Shown here one piece after another: positions 39,313 to 50,519 of a stretch of DNA of 64,000 nt (its first letter is position 1; every line of letters starts with the position of its first letter). This DNA comes from Mycolicibacterium cosmeticum. Its GTDB lineage: Bacteria; Actinomycetota; Actinomycetes; Mycobacteriales; Mycobacteriaceae. The notes beneath the pieces are model-generated. The model worked only from the letters and a program-made list of their open reading frames with translations. It was not told where the DNA came from and searched no databases. Where the stretch lies: assembly GCA_016197365.1 (NCBI GenBank), contig JACPVS010000002.1:1-64000 (forward strand), in the 5' to 3' direction. The translations under genes and the position numbers were made by a program.

Positions 39313-40431
39313 TCAGGACCTCACCGGGTCCAGGGAGCGCTCGATGTCGGCGACGATGTCGTCGGTGTCCTCGATGCCCAGCGACAGCCGGGCGAAGCCG
39401 TCGGGAACCGGGTCGCCCCAGCGGGCGCGCCGGTCCACGCAGGTGTGGATGCCCCCGAAGCTCGTCGCGGCGACCAGCAGCGAGCTGCGCTCGACGAGGG
39501 CATGCACCGCGGCGGCGTCGGCCAGCTCGACGGCGACCAGACCACCGAAGCGCGTCATCTGTTCGGCGGCGATCGGATGCGACGGATCGTCCGGCAGGCC
39601 GGGATAGCGCACCGCCCGTACGGCCGGGTGATCGCGCAGCAGCAGGGCGACGGCCGCGGCGTTGCGGCATTGCCGCTCGATCCGCAGACCGGCGGTGCCC
39701 AGGCTACGCAACACCAGCCACGCCTCGAGGGCACCGAGCACCGGCCCGGACAGCAGCCGGTCGCGCTGCACCCTGTCCATCAGCTCGTCGTTGCAGCCGG
39801 CGACGTACCCCGCCAGCAGATCGCTGTGCCCCGACAGCGCCTTCGTCGCGCTCGCGACCACCAGGTCGGCGCCCAGGGACAGTGGCCGCAACCCCAGCGG
39901 AGTCGCCGCGGTGTTGTCCACCACCAGTGTGGTTCCGCGGCCCCGGCAGATGGTCGCCAGCCGGTGCAGGTCCACCACGTCCAGGGTGGGGTTCACCGGC
40001 GTCTCGGCCAGCACCACATCGGCTGTCGCGGCCGCGTCGCACATCTGCGCCGCGGTCGCCTCGACGACGGTAACGCCTTGCTGGGCAAGATATTCGGCCG
40101 CGTATCGGCGGACCTGGTAGTAACCGTCAGCAGGCACGACAAGGGTGGTCCCGGGCCGGGACAGCACGCGCAGCACCGAGGTGATGGCGCCCATCCCGGA
40201 GCCGTAGGTCAGCGCGTGTGACGCACCCTCCAGTTCGGCCAGCGCGGATTCCAGATGCCGCCAGGTCGGGTTGGACACGCGACCATAGGTGTCCAGTTCC
40301 CCGGATTCGTCGGGGGCCAGGTGATAGGCCGATGCGGGGACCGGTGCGGGAGCTATCGGGTCGCCCGGAACCGCATGTGCTCCAACAACATTGACGCTGC
40401 GCGTGGAATCGCCGAAACCACCGTGGATCAT
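39313..40431 (-). CDS. Cystathionine gamma-lyase/synthase family PLP enzyme
   Basis: A 372-residue PLP-dependent enzyme of the Cys/Met metabolism family. Seen: YGRVSNPTWRHLESALAELEG, TYGSGMGAITSVL, VVLAETPVNPTLDVVDLHRL, the PLP-binding Lys in VASATKALSGHSD, and SFGGIHTCVDRRARWGD near the C terminus. ATG at 40431 follows CCGGAG, which is in the 3' end of gpsA. It sits between gpsA and ddlA, where M. tuberculosis has no equivalent. Whether it cleaves or forms cystathionine, or acts on another substrate, cannot be told from motifs. Confidence 0.88.
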   Translation of the reverse strand: MIHGGFGDSTRSVNVVGAHAVPGDPIAPAPVPASAYHLAPDESGELDTYGRVSNPTWRHLESALAELEGASHALTYGSGMGAITSVLRVLSRPGTTLVVPADGYYQVRRYAAEYLAQQGVTVVEATAAQMCDAAATADVVLAETPVNPTLDVVDLHRLATICRGRGTTLVVDNTAATPLGLRPLSLGADLVVASATKALSGHSDLLAGYVAGCNDELMDRVQRDRLLSGPVLGALEAWLVLRSLGTAGLRIERQCRNAAAVALLLRDHPAVRAVRYPGLPDDPSHPIAAEQMTRFGGLVAVELADAAAVHALVERSSLLVAATSFGGIHTCVDRRARWGDPVPDGFARLSLGIEDTDDIVADIERSLDPVRS

Positions 40432-40435
40432 TGCG

Positions 40436-42125
<1,690 letters not shown>

Positions 42126-42147
42126 GTGGTCCGCACTGGAATGCACC

Positions 42148-44334
42148 GTGGCGATGCGCAATGATCGATACATGACCGAAGCCGACACGCGAACCGCCGA
42201 CGCCGAGTGGACGTCACCCGAGAACACCCCCGATGCGCCGCCCGCGGCGACCGCCGATCTGGTGGTGGACCCGCTGCCCGAGGATCGCTACCTCAACCGG
42301 GAGCTCAGTTGGCTGGACTTCAACGCGCGCGTCCTCGCGCTCGCCGCCGACACCTCCCTGCCGCTGTTGGAGCGCGCCAAGTTTCTCGCCATCTTCTCCT
42401 CGAATCTCGATGAGTTCTATATGGTTCGGGTCGCCGGACTCAAGCGCCGCGACGAGATGGGACTGTCGGTGCGCTCGGCCGACGGGCTGTCCCCACGCGA
42501 GCAGTTGCGGCGGATCGGTGAGCGCACCCAGCAGCTGGCCAGCAGGCACGCCCAGGTGTTCCTCGAATCGGTTCGGCGCGGTCTGGCCGACGAGGGAATC
42601 GTCATCGTCACCTGGAGCGATCTGGACGAGTACGAGCGTGAGCGGCTGTCGACCTACTTCCACGAGCAGGTGTTCCCGGTGCTCACCCCGCTGGCGGTCG
42701 ATCCGGCGCACCCGTTCCCGTTCGTGAGTGGCCTGAGCCTCAACCTCGCGATCACCGTCCGCCAGCCTGACGACGGCACTCAGCACTTCGCACGAATCAA
42801 GGTGCCCGACAACGTCGACCGCTTCGTCGAACTCCCCGTCCGGGAGACCGACGACGGCACCACCGGGCCGACCCGCTTCCTGCCGCTGGAAACTCTCATC
42901 GCGGCATTCCTTCCGGTGCTGTTCCCCGGCTTGGACATCGTGGAGCACCACGCCTTCCGGATCACCCGCAACGCCGATTTCGAAGTCGCCGAGGACCGCG
43001 ACGAGGACCTGCTGCAGGCCCTGGAGCGCGAGCTGGCCCGGCGCCGGTTCGGCTCACCGGTGCGTCTCGAGGTCGCCGACGACATGACCGAGAACATGCT
43101 CGAGCTGCTGTTGCGCGAACTCGATGTGCACCCCGGCGACGTCATCCAGGTGTCGGGACTGCTGGACCTGTCCTCCCTGTGGCAGATCTACGGCGTGGAC
43201 CGGCCCGATCTGAAGGACCGGCCGTTCGTCCCGGCAACCCCAGCGGCTTTCGGTGAGCGCGAAACACCGAAGAGCATCTTCTCGACACTGCGCGATGGCG
43301 ACGTGCTGGTGCACCATCCCTATGACTCGTTCTCCACCACCGTGCAGCGATTCATCGAACAGGCCGCCGCGGATCCGAATGTGCTCGCCATCAAGCAGAC
43401 GCTGTACCGCACCTCCGGTGACTCGCCGATCGTCAACGCGCTTGTCGACGCCGCCGAGGCCGGTAAGCAGGTCGTGGCGCTGGTGGAGATCAAGGCGCGC
43501 TTCGACGAACAGGCCAACATCAAGTGGGCCAGGAAACTGGAACAGGCCGGAGTGCACGTGGTGTACGGCCTGATCGGGCTCAAGACCCACTGCAAGACGG
43601 CACTGGTGGTGCGGCGCGAAGGCTCGACGATACGGCGGTATTGCCACATCGGCACCGGCAACTACAACCCGAAAACCGCCCGCCTGTATGAAGATGTCGG
43701 CTTGCTCACCGCCTCACCCGAGGTGGGCGCCGACCTGACGGACCTGTTCAACTCGCTGACGGGCTACTCGCGCAAGGAGTCCTACCGCAACCTGCTGGTG
43801 GCACCGTTCGGCGTGCGCAGGGGCATCGTCGAACGGATCGAGGCCGAGATGGCCGCCACCCGGGACGGCGCACAGGGCCGGATCCGGTTGAAGGCCAATG
43901 CGTTGGTCGACGAGCAGGTGATCGATGCCCTCTACCGCGCCTCGCAGGCCGGGGTGCGCATCGAGGTCGTGGTGCGCGGGATCTGCGCGCTCAAGCCCGG
44001 CGTTCCCGGCTTTTCCGAGAACATCGTGGTGCGCTCGATTCTGGGCCGATTCCTTGAGCACTCACGAATTATTCACTTCAACGCCATGAATGAGTTCTGG
44101 ATCGGCAGTGCCGACATGATGCATCGTAATCTCGACCGTCGCGTCGAAGTCATGGCCCAGGTCAAGGATCCGCGACTCACCGCGCAGCTCGACGACATGT
44201 TCGAGTCCGCAATGGATCCCGCCACCCGGTGCTGGGAACTGCGCGCCGACGGTCACTGGACAGCATCGCCCCTCGAAGGCCAGACCGTGCGCGACCATCA
44301 GGCGTTGATGATGGAACGTCATCGACATCCCTGA
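42148..44334 (+). CDS. ppk: Polyphosphate kinase 1
   Basis: Makes inorganic polyphosphate from ATP. The 728-residue product contains [42 protein letters not shown], two phospholipase-D-like catalytic lobes and the autophosphorylated His in [48 protein letters not shown] is near the C terminus. GTG 42148 and ATG 42154 are alternative starts; the [10 protein letters not shown] terminus resembles that of M. tuberculosis Ppk1 (Rv2984). mutT1 follows. Confidence 0.95.
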   Translation: MAMRNDRYMTEADTRTADAEWTSPENTPDAPPAATADLVVDPLPEDRYLNRELSWLDFNARVLALAADTSLPLLERAKFLAIFSSNLDEFYMVRVAGLKRRDEMGLSVRSADGLSPREQLRRIGERTQQLASRHAQVFLESVRRGLADEGIVIVTWSDLDEYERERLSTYFHEQVFPVLTPLAVDPAHPFPFVSGLSLNLAITVRQPDDGTQHFARIKVPDNVDRFVELPVRETDDGTTGPTRFLPLETLIAAFLPVLFPGLDIVEHHAFRITRNADFEVAEDRDEDLLQALERELARRRFGSPVRLEVADDMTENMLELLLRELDVHPGDVIQVSGLLDLSSLWQIYGVDRPDLKDRPFVPATPAAFGERETPKSIFSTLRDGDVLVHHPYDSFSTTVQRFIEQAAADPNVLAIKQTLYRTSGDSPIVNALVDAAEAGKQVVALVEIKARFDEQANIKWARKLEQAGVHVVYGLIGLKTHCKTALVVRREGSTIRRYCHIGTGNYNPKTARLYEDVGLLTASPEVGADLTDLFNSLTGYSRKESYRNLLVAPFGVRRGIVERIEAEMAATRDGAQGRIRLKANALVDEQVIDALYRASQAGVRIEVVVRGICALKPGVPGFSENIVVRSILGRFLEHSRIIHFNAMNEFWIGSADMMHRNLDRRVEVMAQVKDPRLTAQLDDMFESAMDPATRCWELRADGHWTASPLEGQTVRDHQALMMERHRHP

Positions 44335-44384
44335 CGGATCCGCTACCCGTCGCTTCGCCCGCTGCGCGAACTACAGGAGTTGAT

Positions 44385-45323
44385 GTGCCGAACACGGTGA
44401 CCCGCCCGAAGACTGTGCACGCTGCGGGCGCGGTGCTGTGGCGGGAGAACGCCTTCGGTGCCGAGGGTGGGCCGTCGGTGGAAGTGGCCGTCGTGCACCG
44501 CCCCCGCTACGACGACTGGTCACTGCCCAAGGGCAAGGTCGACCCCGGCGAGACGGAGCCGGTCACCGCGGTGCGGGAGATCCTCGAAGAGACCGGGTAC
44601 GCATGCCAACTCGGCCGGCGTCTCCCGTCGATCAGTTACCCGGTGGGCGAGGACACCAAGCAGGTGCGGTACTGGGCGGCGCGCACGATCGACGGGGAGT
44701 TCATCCCCAATGACGAGGTCGACCAACTGCTCTGGCTGCCGCCCGCCGCGGCGCTGGAACGCCTGCAGTACCCGTTTGACCGGAAGGTGCTGCGGCGCTT
44801 CACCAAAGTGCCTGCGGACACCAGCACCGTCCTGATCGTCCGGCACGGGCGGGCGGGCCGGAAGTCCCGGTACAAGGGTGATGACCGGAAACGCCCGCTG
44901 GACAAGCATGGTCGCGCCCAGGCTGAATCGCTGGTCGGGCAGTTACTCGCCTTCGGTGGCGATCGGCTCTTCGCCGCGCCACGGGCCCGCTGCCACCAGA
45001 CGCTCGAACCCTTGGCCGAGGAGCTCGGCGTGGCGGTCGACGGCGAACCGGCGCTCACCGAAGAGGCCTACAGCGACCACCGGAGCACCGGCCGCGCCCG
45101 CGTGCTGGAGATCGCCAAGGAGGCGGCGGCCGCCGGCGGCACCCCGGTGATCTGCACTCAGGGCAAGGTGATTCCGGATCTGATCGCGTGGTGGTCCGAA
45201 CGCGACGGCGTGAAGCCGGACAAGTCGCGCAACCGCAAGGGCAGCACCTGGGTCCTGTCGCTGGTGGGCGAACGCCTGGTGGCCGCCGACCATATCGGCA
45301 GCCCGCTCGCCAACGACGACTGA
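44385..45323 (+). CDS. mutT1: Nudix hydrolase with histidine phosphatase domain
   Basis: Two-domain nucleotide-pool sanitiser. The 312-residue product has a Nudix domain with the complete box [23 protein letters not shown] (50-72) and a C-terminal histidine phosphatase domain starting LIVRHGRAG (about 150), with [10 protein letters not shown] and a second His segment. M. tuberculosis MutT1 (Rv2985) converts 8-oxo-GTP/dGTP and diadenosine polyphosphates using both domains. GTG at 45385 is not meant; the start is GTG 44385, preceded by AGGAG. It ends at the shared hairpin before hupB. Confidence 0.93.
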   Translation: MPNTVTRPKTVHAAGAVLWRENAFGAEGGPSVEVAVVHRPRYDDWSLPKGKVDPGETEPVTAVREILEETGYACQLGRRLPSISYPVGEDTKQVRYWAARTIDGEFIPNDEVDQLLWLPPAAALERLQYPFDRKVLRRFTKVPADTSTVLIVRHGRAGRKSRYKGDDRKRPLDKHGRAQAESLVGQLLAFGGDRLFAAPRARCHQTLEPLAEELGVAVDGEPALTEEAYSDHRSTGRARVLEIAKEAAAAGGTPVICTQGKVIPDLIAWWSERDGVKPDKSRNRKGSTWVLSLVGERLVAADHIGSPLANDD

Positions 45324-45350
45324 CATCTCAGGCTGGACACCCAGACACGA

Positions 45351-45383
45351 AAACGCCGTGGATCACGAAGATCCACGGCGTTT
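45351..45383. terminator. Bidirectional terminator between mutT1 and hupB
   Basis: Arms AAACGCCGTGGAT (45351-45363) and ATCCACGGCGTTT (45371-45383) form a perfect 13-bp stem with a 7-nt loop. A-rich and T-rich arm ends act as a partial U tract on both strands. It lies between convergent genes. Confidence 0.75.
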
Positions 45384-45401
45384 CGCGTTGAGACGTTCTC
45401 G

Positions 45402-46010
45402 TTACTTACGGCCGCGCTTGACCGGAGCAGCCTTCTTGGCCGGAGCCTTCTTGGCGGGAGCCTTGGCGACGACCTTCTTGGCGGGAGCGGCCTTCTTGGC
45501 CGGAGCCTTGGTGGCCGGAGCCTTCTTGGCGGCGACGGCCTTCTTGACCGGAGCAGCCTTCTTGGCCGGAGCCTTGGTGGCCGGAGCCTTCTTGGCGGCG
45601 ACGGCCTTCTTGACCGGAGCAGCCTTCTTGGCCGGAGCCTTCTTCGCAGCGACGGCCTTCTTGACCGCAGCCCGCTTGGCCGGGGCCGCAGCCACGCCAC
45701 GCTTCACGGCAGGACCGTCGGCCGGGAGCTTTTGCGCGCCAGCGACAACCGCCTTGAACTGAGCGCCCGGGCGGAACGCCGGCACCGAGGTCGGCTTGAC
45801 CTTGACGGTCTCGCCGGTGCGCGGGTTACGCGCAACGCGCGCGGCGCGCCGGCGCTGCTCGAAAACACCGAAGCCGGTGATGGTGACGCTCTCACCCTTG
45901 TGCACAGCCCGCACAATCGTGTCGACGATGTTCTCGACCGCCGCAGTAGCCTGTCGACGATCGGTGTCCAACTTGGCTGTGAGTGCGTCGATGAGCTCTG
46001 CTTTGTTCAT
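45402..46010 (-). CDS. hupB: Histone-like DNA-binding protein HU with Lys/Ala-rich tail
   Basis: Nucleoid protein of 202 residues. Residues 1-92 are a standard HU domain ([50 protein letters not shown]). Residues 100-202 form an H1-like basic tail of PAKKA/VKKA repeats ending VKRGRK, typical of mycobacterial HupB/HLP. The tail is coded by nearly exact DNA repeats, so tail length may vary between strains. ATG at 46010 follows GGAGGGTTTGC. The upstream interval 46011-46212 contains no gene and should hold its promoter. Confidence 0.96.
   Translation of the reverse strand: MNKAELIDALTAKLDTDRRQATAAVENIVDTIVRAVHKGESVTITGFGVFEQRRRAARVARNPRTGETVKVKPTSVPAFRPGAQFKAVVAGAQKLPADGPAVKRGVAAAPAKRAAVKKAVAAKKAPAKKAAPVKKAVAAKKAPATKAPAKKAAPVKKAVAAKKAPATKAPAKKAAPAKKVVAKAPAKKAPAKKAAPVKRGRK
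45491..45639. repeat. 66-bp tandem repeat within hupB
   Basis: Two exact 66-bp copies (45491-45556 and 45557-45622) are followed by a partial third (first 17 nt identical, 45623-45639, then diverged). Each unit codes for 22 residues of the pattern [22 protein letters not shown]. The repeat is in frame, so copy-number change would alter the tail without frameshift. Confidence 0.85.
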
Positions 46011-46212
46011 GCAAACCCTCCGAAGTCAGTGGTCCACTTTGGACCGACTAGAGGACACGGTAAACCCACATGCTGCAGATTTCCAAGAGCCACGCGCAGT
46101 TTCAGGCATTGCTGAGAAACTTTTTTGGATTCGGTTGCCCCACTTGGACAGTGGTACGGGCGTCTGAGAATGGGGTTGCCGGGCGGCATTTGGGCCTTCG
46201 GCGGGACCGATT

Positions 46213-46806
46213 TCAGCCCGGCAGAGTGGTCGGCTTGAAGCTCGGCCTGCTCCGCTCGAAGTCCGCGATTTCATCCTGTTTGCGCAGCGTAAGGCCTATA
46301 TCGTCGAGTCCTTCCAGGAGTCGCCAGGCCGTGTAGTCGTCAATCGTGAACGGCAGCATGACCGTTCCTGCGGTGATATTCCGATCTTGAAGATTCACAG
46401 TGATTTCCAGCCCGGGGTTCTGCTCGATGAGCTTCCACAGGAGTTCGACATCATCGTGTGTGACTTCGGCCGCCAAAAGGCCCGCCTTGCCCGCGTTGCC
46501 GCGGAAGATATCCGCGAATCGGGGCGAGATCACGACCCGGAACCCGAAATCCATCAGCGCCCAGACGGCATGTTCGCGCGACGAGCCGGTGCCGAAATCG
46601 GGGCCGGCCACCAGAACCGAACCCTTGTCGAAAGGCGCCAGATTGAGGATGAAGGACGGATCGGTGCGCCAGGCGGCGAAAAGGCCGTCCTCGAAACCCG
46701 TTCGGGTGACCCGCTTCAAGTAGACCGCCGGAATGATCTGGTCGGTGTCCACATTGGACCGCCGCAGCGGGACACCGATTCCGGTGTGGGTGGTGAAAGC
46801 TTGCAT
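46213..46806 (-). CDS. leuD: 3-isopropylmalate dehydratase small subunit
   Basis: Small subunit of the LeuCD isomerase of leucine synthesis. The 197-residue product has [46 protein letters not shown] and [22 protein letters not shown] at 46806 follows AGAAGGGAA, 13 nt after the leuC stop. The two genes form one unit. The C-terminal stretch [12 protein letters not shown] is usual for actinobacteria. Confidence 0.96.
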   Translation of the reverse strand: MQAFTTHTGIGVPLRRSNVDTDQIIPAVYLKRVTRTGFEDGLFAAWRTDPSFILNLAPFDKGSVLVAGPDFGTGSSREHAVWALMDFGFRVVISPRFADIFRGNAGKAGLLAAEVTHDDVELLWKLIEQNPGLEITVNLQDRNITAGTVMLPFTIDDYTAWRLLEGLDDIGLTLRKQDEIADFERSRPSFKPTTLPG

Positions 46807-46819
46807 GACGAATTCCCTT

Positions 46820-48277
46820 CTAGCGGCTCTGCGCGGCAGGCAGATCGGCGGGTGAGGACAACGTGCCGCGCACGGCGGTGGCGGCCGCGACGGCCGGGGA
46901 CACCAGATGGGTGCGCCCACCCTTGCCCTGGCGCCCTTCGAAATTTCGGTTGGACGTGGAGGCGCAACGCTCCCCCGGTGCGAGCTGATCGGGATTCATT
47001 CCCAGACACATCGAGCAGCCGGCCTGGCGCCAATCGGCGCCGGCGGCGGTGAAGATGTCCCCCAGGCCTTCGGATTCGGCTTGTGCGCGAACCCGCATGG
47101 ATCCCGGGACGACCAGCATCCGGACCCCGTCGGCGACCTTGCGGCCATCCAGGATTTCCGCGACCACCCGCAGATCTTCGATGCGCCCGTTGGTGCAGGA
47201 CCCGACGAACACGGTGTCCACGGCCACCTCACGCATCGGGGTACCCGCCCGAAGGTCCATGTACTCCAATGCCTTTTCCGCTGCCTGACGCTCGTCGTCA
47301 CCGCCCATCAGTTCCGGGTCCGGCACGGCGGCCGACAGCGGAACGCCCTGCCCGGGATTGGTGCCCCAGGTGACGAACGGGCTGAGCGAGGCGGCGTCGA
47401 TGTACACCTCGGTGTCGAATTCCGCGCCGTCGTCAGTGCGTAACCGACTCCAGGCCGCCAGGGCGGCATCCCAGTCGGCGCCGGTCGGGGCGTGCGGACG
47501 GCCCTTCAAGAATTCGTAGGTGGTCTCGTCGGGCGCCACCATGCCGGCCCGCGCGCCCGCCTCGATGCTCATATTGCAGACCGTCATCCGGCCCTCCATC
47601 GACAGCGATTCGATGGCGCTACCCCGATATTCGATGACATGGCCCTGGCCGCCGCCGGTGCCGATCTTGGCGATGACCGCGAGGATGATGTCCTTGGCGC
47701 TGACGCCGGGGGGCAGCACGCCGTCGACGTTGACCGCCATGGTCTTGAACGGTTTGAGCGAGAGCGCCTGGGTGGCCAGCACATGCTCGACCTCCGAGGT
47801 GCCGATGCCCATCGCGATGGAGCCGAACGCGCCGTGGGTCGAGGTGTGGCTGTCACCGCACACCACCGTCATGCCCGGCTGCGTCAGTCCCAGCTGCGGG
47901 CCGATGATGTGCACGATGCCCTGCTCGGCATCGCCCATCGGGTACAGCCGGACACCGAATTCCGCGCAGTTGCGGCGCAGGGTCTCGACCTGGGTGCGCG
48001 ACACCGGGTCGGCGATCGGCTTGTCGATGTCGACGGTCGGCACGTTGTGGTCCTCGGTGGCGATCGTCAGGTCGGGCCGGCGCACCGGGCGCCCGGCCAG
48101 CCGCAGACCGTCGAACGCCTGCGGGCTGGTGACTTCGTGCACCAGATGGAGATCGATGTAGATGAGGTCGGGCTCCCTGGCGGAACCCTCGCCTGCGCCG
48201 CGCACCACAACGTGGTCGTCCCAGACCTTTTCGGCCAGGGTCTTCGGCGTCTGTGCCGTCTTGCTGGTCTGCTCCAT
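46820..48277 (-). CDS. leuC: 3-isopropylmalate dehydratase large subunit
   Basis: Aconitase-type 4Fe-4S subunit that isomerises 2- to 3-isopropylmalate with LeuD. The 485-residue product has the cluster ligands in [12 protein letters not shown] and [12 protein letters not shown], and the substrate motifs [31 protein letters not shown] and [20 protein letters not shown] at 48277 starts [20 protein letters not shown]. The divergent IclR gene begins 77 nt away and probably regulates it. Confidence 0.96.
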   Translation of the reverse strand: MEQTSKTAQTPKTLAEKVWDDHVVVRGAGEGSAREPDLIYIDLHLVHEVTSPQAFDGLRLAGRPVRRPDLTIATEDHNVPTVDIDKPIADPVSRTQVETLRRNCAEFGVRLYPMGDAEQGIVHIIGPQLGLTQPGMTVVCGDSHTSTHGAFGSIAMGIGTSEVEHVLATQALSLKPFKTMAVNVDGVLPPGVSAKDIILAVIAKIGTGGGQGHVIEYRGSAIESLSMEGRMTVCNMSIEAGARAGMVAPDETTYEFLKGRPHAPTGADWDAALAAWSRLRTDDGAEFDTEVYIDAASLSPFVTWGTNPGQGVPLSAAVPDPELMGGDDERQAAEKALEYMDLRAGTPMREVAVDTVFVGSCTNGRIEDLRVVAEILDGRKVADGVRMLVVPGSMRVRAQAESEGLGDIFTAAGADWRQAGCSMCLGMNPDQLAPGERCASTSNRNFEGRQGKGGRTHLVSPAVAAATAVRGTLSSPADLPAAQSR

Positions 48278-48330
48278 GGCTGTCTCTATTCGTGTTGGGG
48301 CGTCCTGCCGTGACGGGCTGGCTATCTCAC

Positions 48331-48349
48331 GATACGGAACGCTAGTATC
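48331..48349. promoter_or_regulatory. IclR-gene -10 and candidate operator in the leuC/IclR intergenic region
   Basis: GATAC-n9-GTATC (48331-48335 and 48345-48349) is an inverted repeat. The -10 TAGTAT (48343-48348) lies in its right half and ends 6 nt before the IclR ATG, consistent with a leaderless, self-repressed gene. A second pair TCTCA/TGAGA (48325-48329 and 48356-48360) flanks it but is not exactly concentric. Confidence 0.55.
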
Positions 48350-48354
48350 TCCCT

Positions 48355-49056
48355 ATGAGACAGGATAGCGGTATCGGCGTCCTCGACAAAGCGGTGGGCG
48401 TGCTGCATACCGTGGCCGAATCGCCCTGCGGGCTGGCCGAACTGTGTGAACGGACCGGACTGCCGCGCGCCACCGCACACCGCCTGGCCGCCGGCCTCGA
48501 AGTGCACCGCCTGTTGGCCCGCGACCCCGAAGGTCGGTGGCGCCTGGGCCCCGCACTGACCGAACTCGCGGGGCATGTCAACGATCCGCTGGTGGCCGCG
48601 GGGGCGGCGATCCTGCCCCGCCTGCGCGAAATCACCGGGGAGAGCGTGCAACTGTATCGGCGGGAGGGCACCGCGCGGGTGTGCGTGGCCGCGCTGGAAC
48701 CGCCCGCCGGACTGCGCGACACGGTGCCCATCGGCACCCGCTTGCCGATGACCGCCGGTTCCGGCGCCAAAGTGCTGCTGGCGTTCAGTGATACGGCCAC
48801 CCAGCAGGCGGTGCTGCCGTCGGCGAAGTTCACCGAGCGGACGCTTGCCGAGGTCCGCAAGCGCGGCTGGGCGCAGAGCGCGGCCGAACGCGAGCCCGGC
48901 GTCGCCAGCGTGTCCGCGCCGGTCCGTGACGGCCGCGGCACCGTGATCGCCGCGGTGTCGGTGTCGGGACCGATCGATCGGATGGGTCGCCGGCCGGGAG
49001 CGCGATGGGCGGCCGATCTGCTGGCAGCCTCCGAGGCGTTGACGCGCCGGCTCTGA
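48355..49056 (+). CDS. IclR-family regulator divergent from leuCD
   Basis: A 233-residue IclR protein. The N-terminal winged helix (residues 8-65) includes LAELCERTGLPRATAHRLAAGLEVHRLL, and the C-terminal effector domain contains TGESVQLYRREGTARVCVAALEPP and VASVSAPVRDGRGTVIAAVSVSGP. It corresponds to Rv2989, and its place next to leuCD in most mycobacteria and other actinobacteria suggests control of leucine synthesis. The likely ligand is not known from sequence. Confidence 0.88.
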   Translation: MRQDSGIGVLDKAVGVLHTVAESPCGLAELCERTGLPRATAHRLAAGLEVHRLLARDPEGRWRLGPALTELAGHVNDPLVAAGAAILPRLREITGESVQLYRREGTARVCVAALEPPAGLRDTVPIGTRLPMTAGSGAKVLLAFSDTATQQAVLPSAKFTERTLAEVRKRGWAQSAAEREPGVASVSAPVRDGRGTVIAAVSVSGPIDRMGRRPGARWAADLLAASEALTRRL

Positions 49057-49230
49057 GGTCTTCTTGACTTGGCAAACGCCAACCTTCGCAGGAGCTGTGA
49101 ACCGGGTCCGTTCCTGCGCGGACGCAGCAAACCTGTGATTGGCTTTGTTATTCCTTGAGACAAGGTCGCCGCGTTCGGCCGAGGAGGTACCACGGCTTCG
49201 CAGTCACCGCAGTGGCTGGCCACCGCACGC

Positions 49231-50508
49231 ATGCTGCGGCGGGCCGGTTTCGGTGCGTCCGGCCCTCAGATCGACGCGGTGGTCGGGCAGGACCGGTCGG
49301 CGTATCTCGACGCGGCGCTCGGCATGGACCCCGGCACTGATCCGGGAACACTGGCGACGCCCATACCCGCACCCGTCACCCCACCCATCCCGCCCGACTC
49401 CGCCCCCGAACCGGTCCGGACGGCGTTCATCAAGGAGATGAACGCGCAGATGCTGGAACTGGGCGCGTGGTGGACGCGGCGGATGACCGCCGTACAGCAG
49501 CCCCTGCACGAGAAGTTGACGCTGGTCTGGCACAACCACTTCGCCACCTCGGCCGAAAAAGTGATCGCCGCCGAACTGATGGCAGCGCAGAACCAGAAAC
49601 TGCGCGCGCTCAAGCTCGGCGATTTCCGTGATCTGGCCTACGCGATGCTGACCGATGCGGCGATGGCGCTGTGGCTGGACGCCGTACGCAACACCAAGGC
49701 CGCCCCGAACGAGAATCTGTCGCGCGAGTTCATGGAACTGTTCACGTTGGGCCACAACAACGGCTACACCGAGGCCGACGTGAAGGAAGGCGCCCGCGCA
49801 CTCACCGGCCGCTACGTCATCCCCGGCGCGCAGACCCTCGTCGCACCGGAAAACCACGACACCGCAGCGAAAACGGTGTTCGGTGTCACCGGGGACCACG
49901 ACGACGCCGCCTTCTGTGACATCGTGCTCAGCCAGCCGGGCTCACCGGAGTACGTCGCGGGCAAGCTCTGGCGCCTGCTGGCCTCCGATACTCCTGCCGC
50001 GCCGGACGTCCTGGCCCGGCTGACGACCGCGTACGGTCCGAACCGAAATCTGAAGGCACTCACCAAAGCCGTCTTCCTCGATCCGGCGTTCGGTGCCGCC
50101 GCCGGCAGCATGGTCACCCAACCGATCGAGTGGCTCGTCGGGATGCTGCGCGCCCTCGCCGTGCCACTGGACAGCCCAGATGCCGTCGCGGGCACCAACG
50201 TGGTGCTGACCGTCATGGGCCAGCGTCCGTTCTTTCCCTACGACGTCGGCGGCTGGCCACGGGGTCAGGTGTGGCTGTCGAGCACGAGCACCGCCGCCCG
50301 GGTGTGGGCCGCCGACAAGTTCGTCCCGATGGGCGACGTCTCGATCGTCGCCGATGCCGCGTCGGCCGACCGCATCGATGCCGCGGGCTATCTGCTGGGC
50401 ATCGGCGCCTGGTCCGACAGCACGGCCGCAGCCCTCAAACCGCTGCACGACGACCCGGTTCGGCTCGTCGCGGCAGCCGCCAACACCCCCGAATACCTGA
50501 CGTCCTAG
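49231..50508 (+). CDS. DUF1800 family protein
   Basis: A 425-residue (or about 438-residue) DUF1800 protein. Seen: MLRRAGFGASGPQIDAVVG, WTRRMTAVQQPLHEKLTLVWHNHFATS, NENLSREFMELFTLGHNNGYTEADVKEGARALTG and FPYDVGGWPRGQVWLSSTS. The frame stays open upstream with WLATAR, which belongs to the family N terminus. The strong ribosome site GAGGAGG (49181-49187) precedes an in-frame ACG at 49192, not an ATG or GTG, so the real start may be ACG 49192 or the coordinates given. No signal peptide is seen. It pairs with the downstream DUF1501 gene, a conserved couple of unknown function. Confidence 0.85.
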   Translation: MLRRAGFGASGPQIDAVVGQDRSAYLDAALGMDPGTDPGTLATPIPAPVTPPIPPDSAPEPVRTAFIKEMNAQMLELGAWWTRRMTAVQQPLHEKLTLVWHNHFATSAEKVIAAELMAAQNQKLRALKLGDFRDLAYAMLTDAAMALWLDAVRNTKAAPNENLSREFMELFTLGHNNGYTEADVKEGARALTGRYVIPGAQTLVAPENHDTAAKTVFGVTGDHDDAAFCDIVLSQPGSPEYVAGKLWRLLASDTPAAPDVLARLTTAYGPNRNLKALTKAVFLDPAFGAAAGSMVTQPIEWLVGMLRALAVPLDSPDAVAGTNVVLTVMGQRPFFPYDVGGWPRGQVWLSSTSTAARVWAADKFVPMGDVSIVADAASADRIDAAGYLLGIGAWSDSTAAALKPLHDDPVRLVAAAANTPEYLTS

Positions 50509-50519
50509 CGAGATAACCG

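Noticed and set aside
45491..45639. Regular repeats resembling a CRISPR array
   Set aside because: The units abut without unique spacers and code in frame for the HupB tail.
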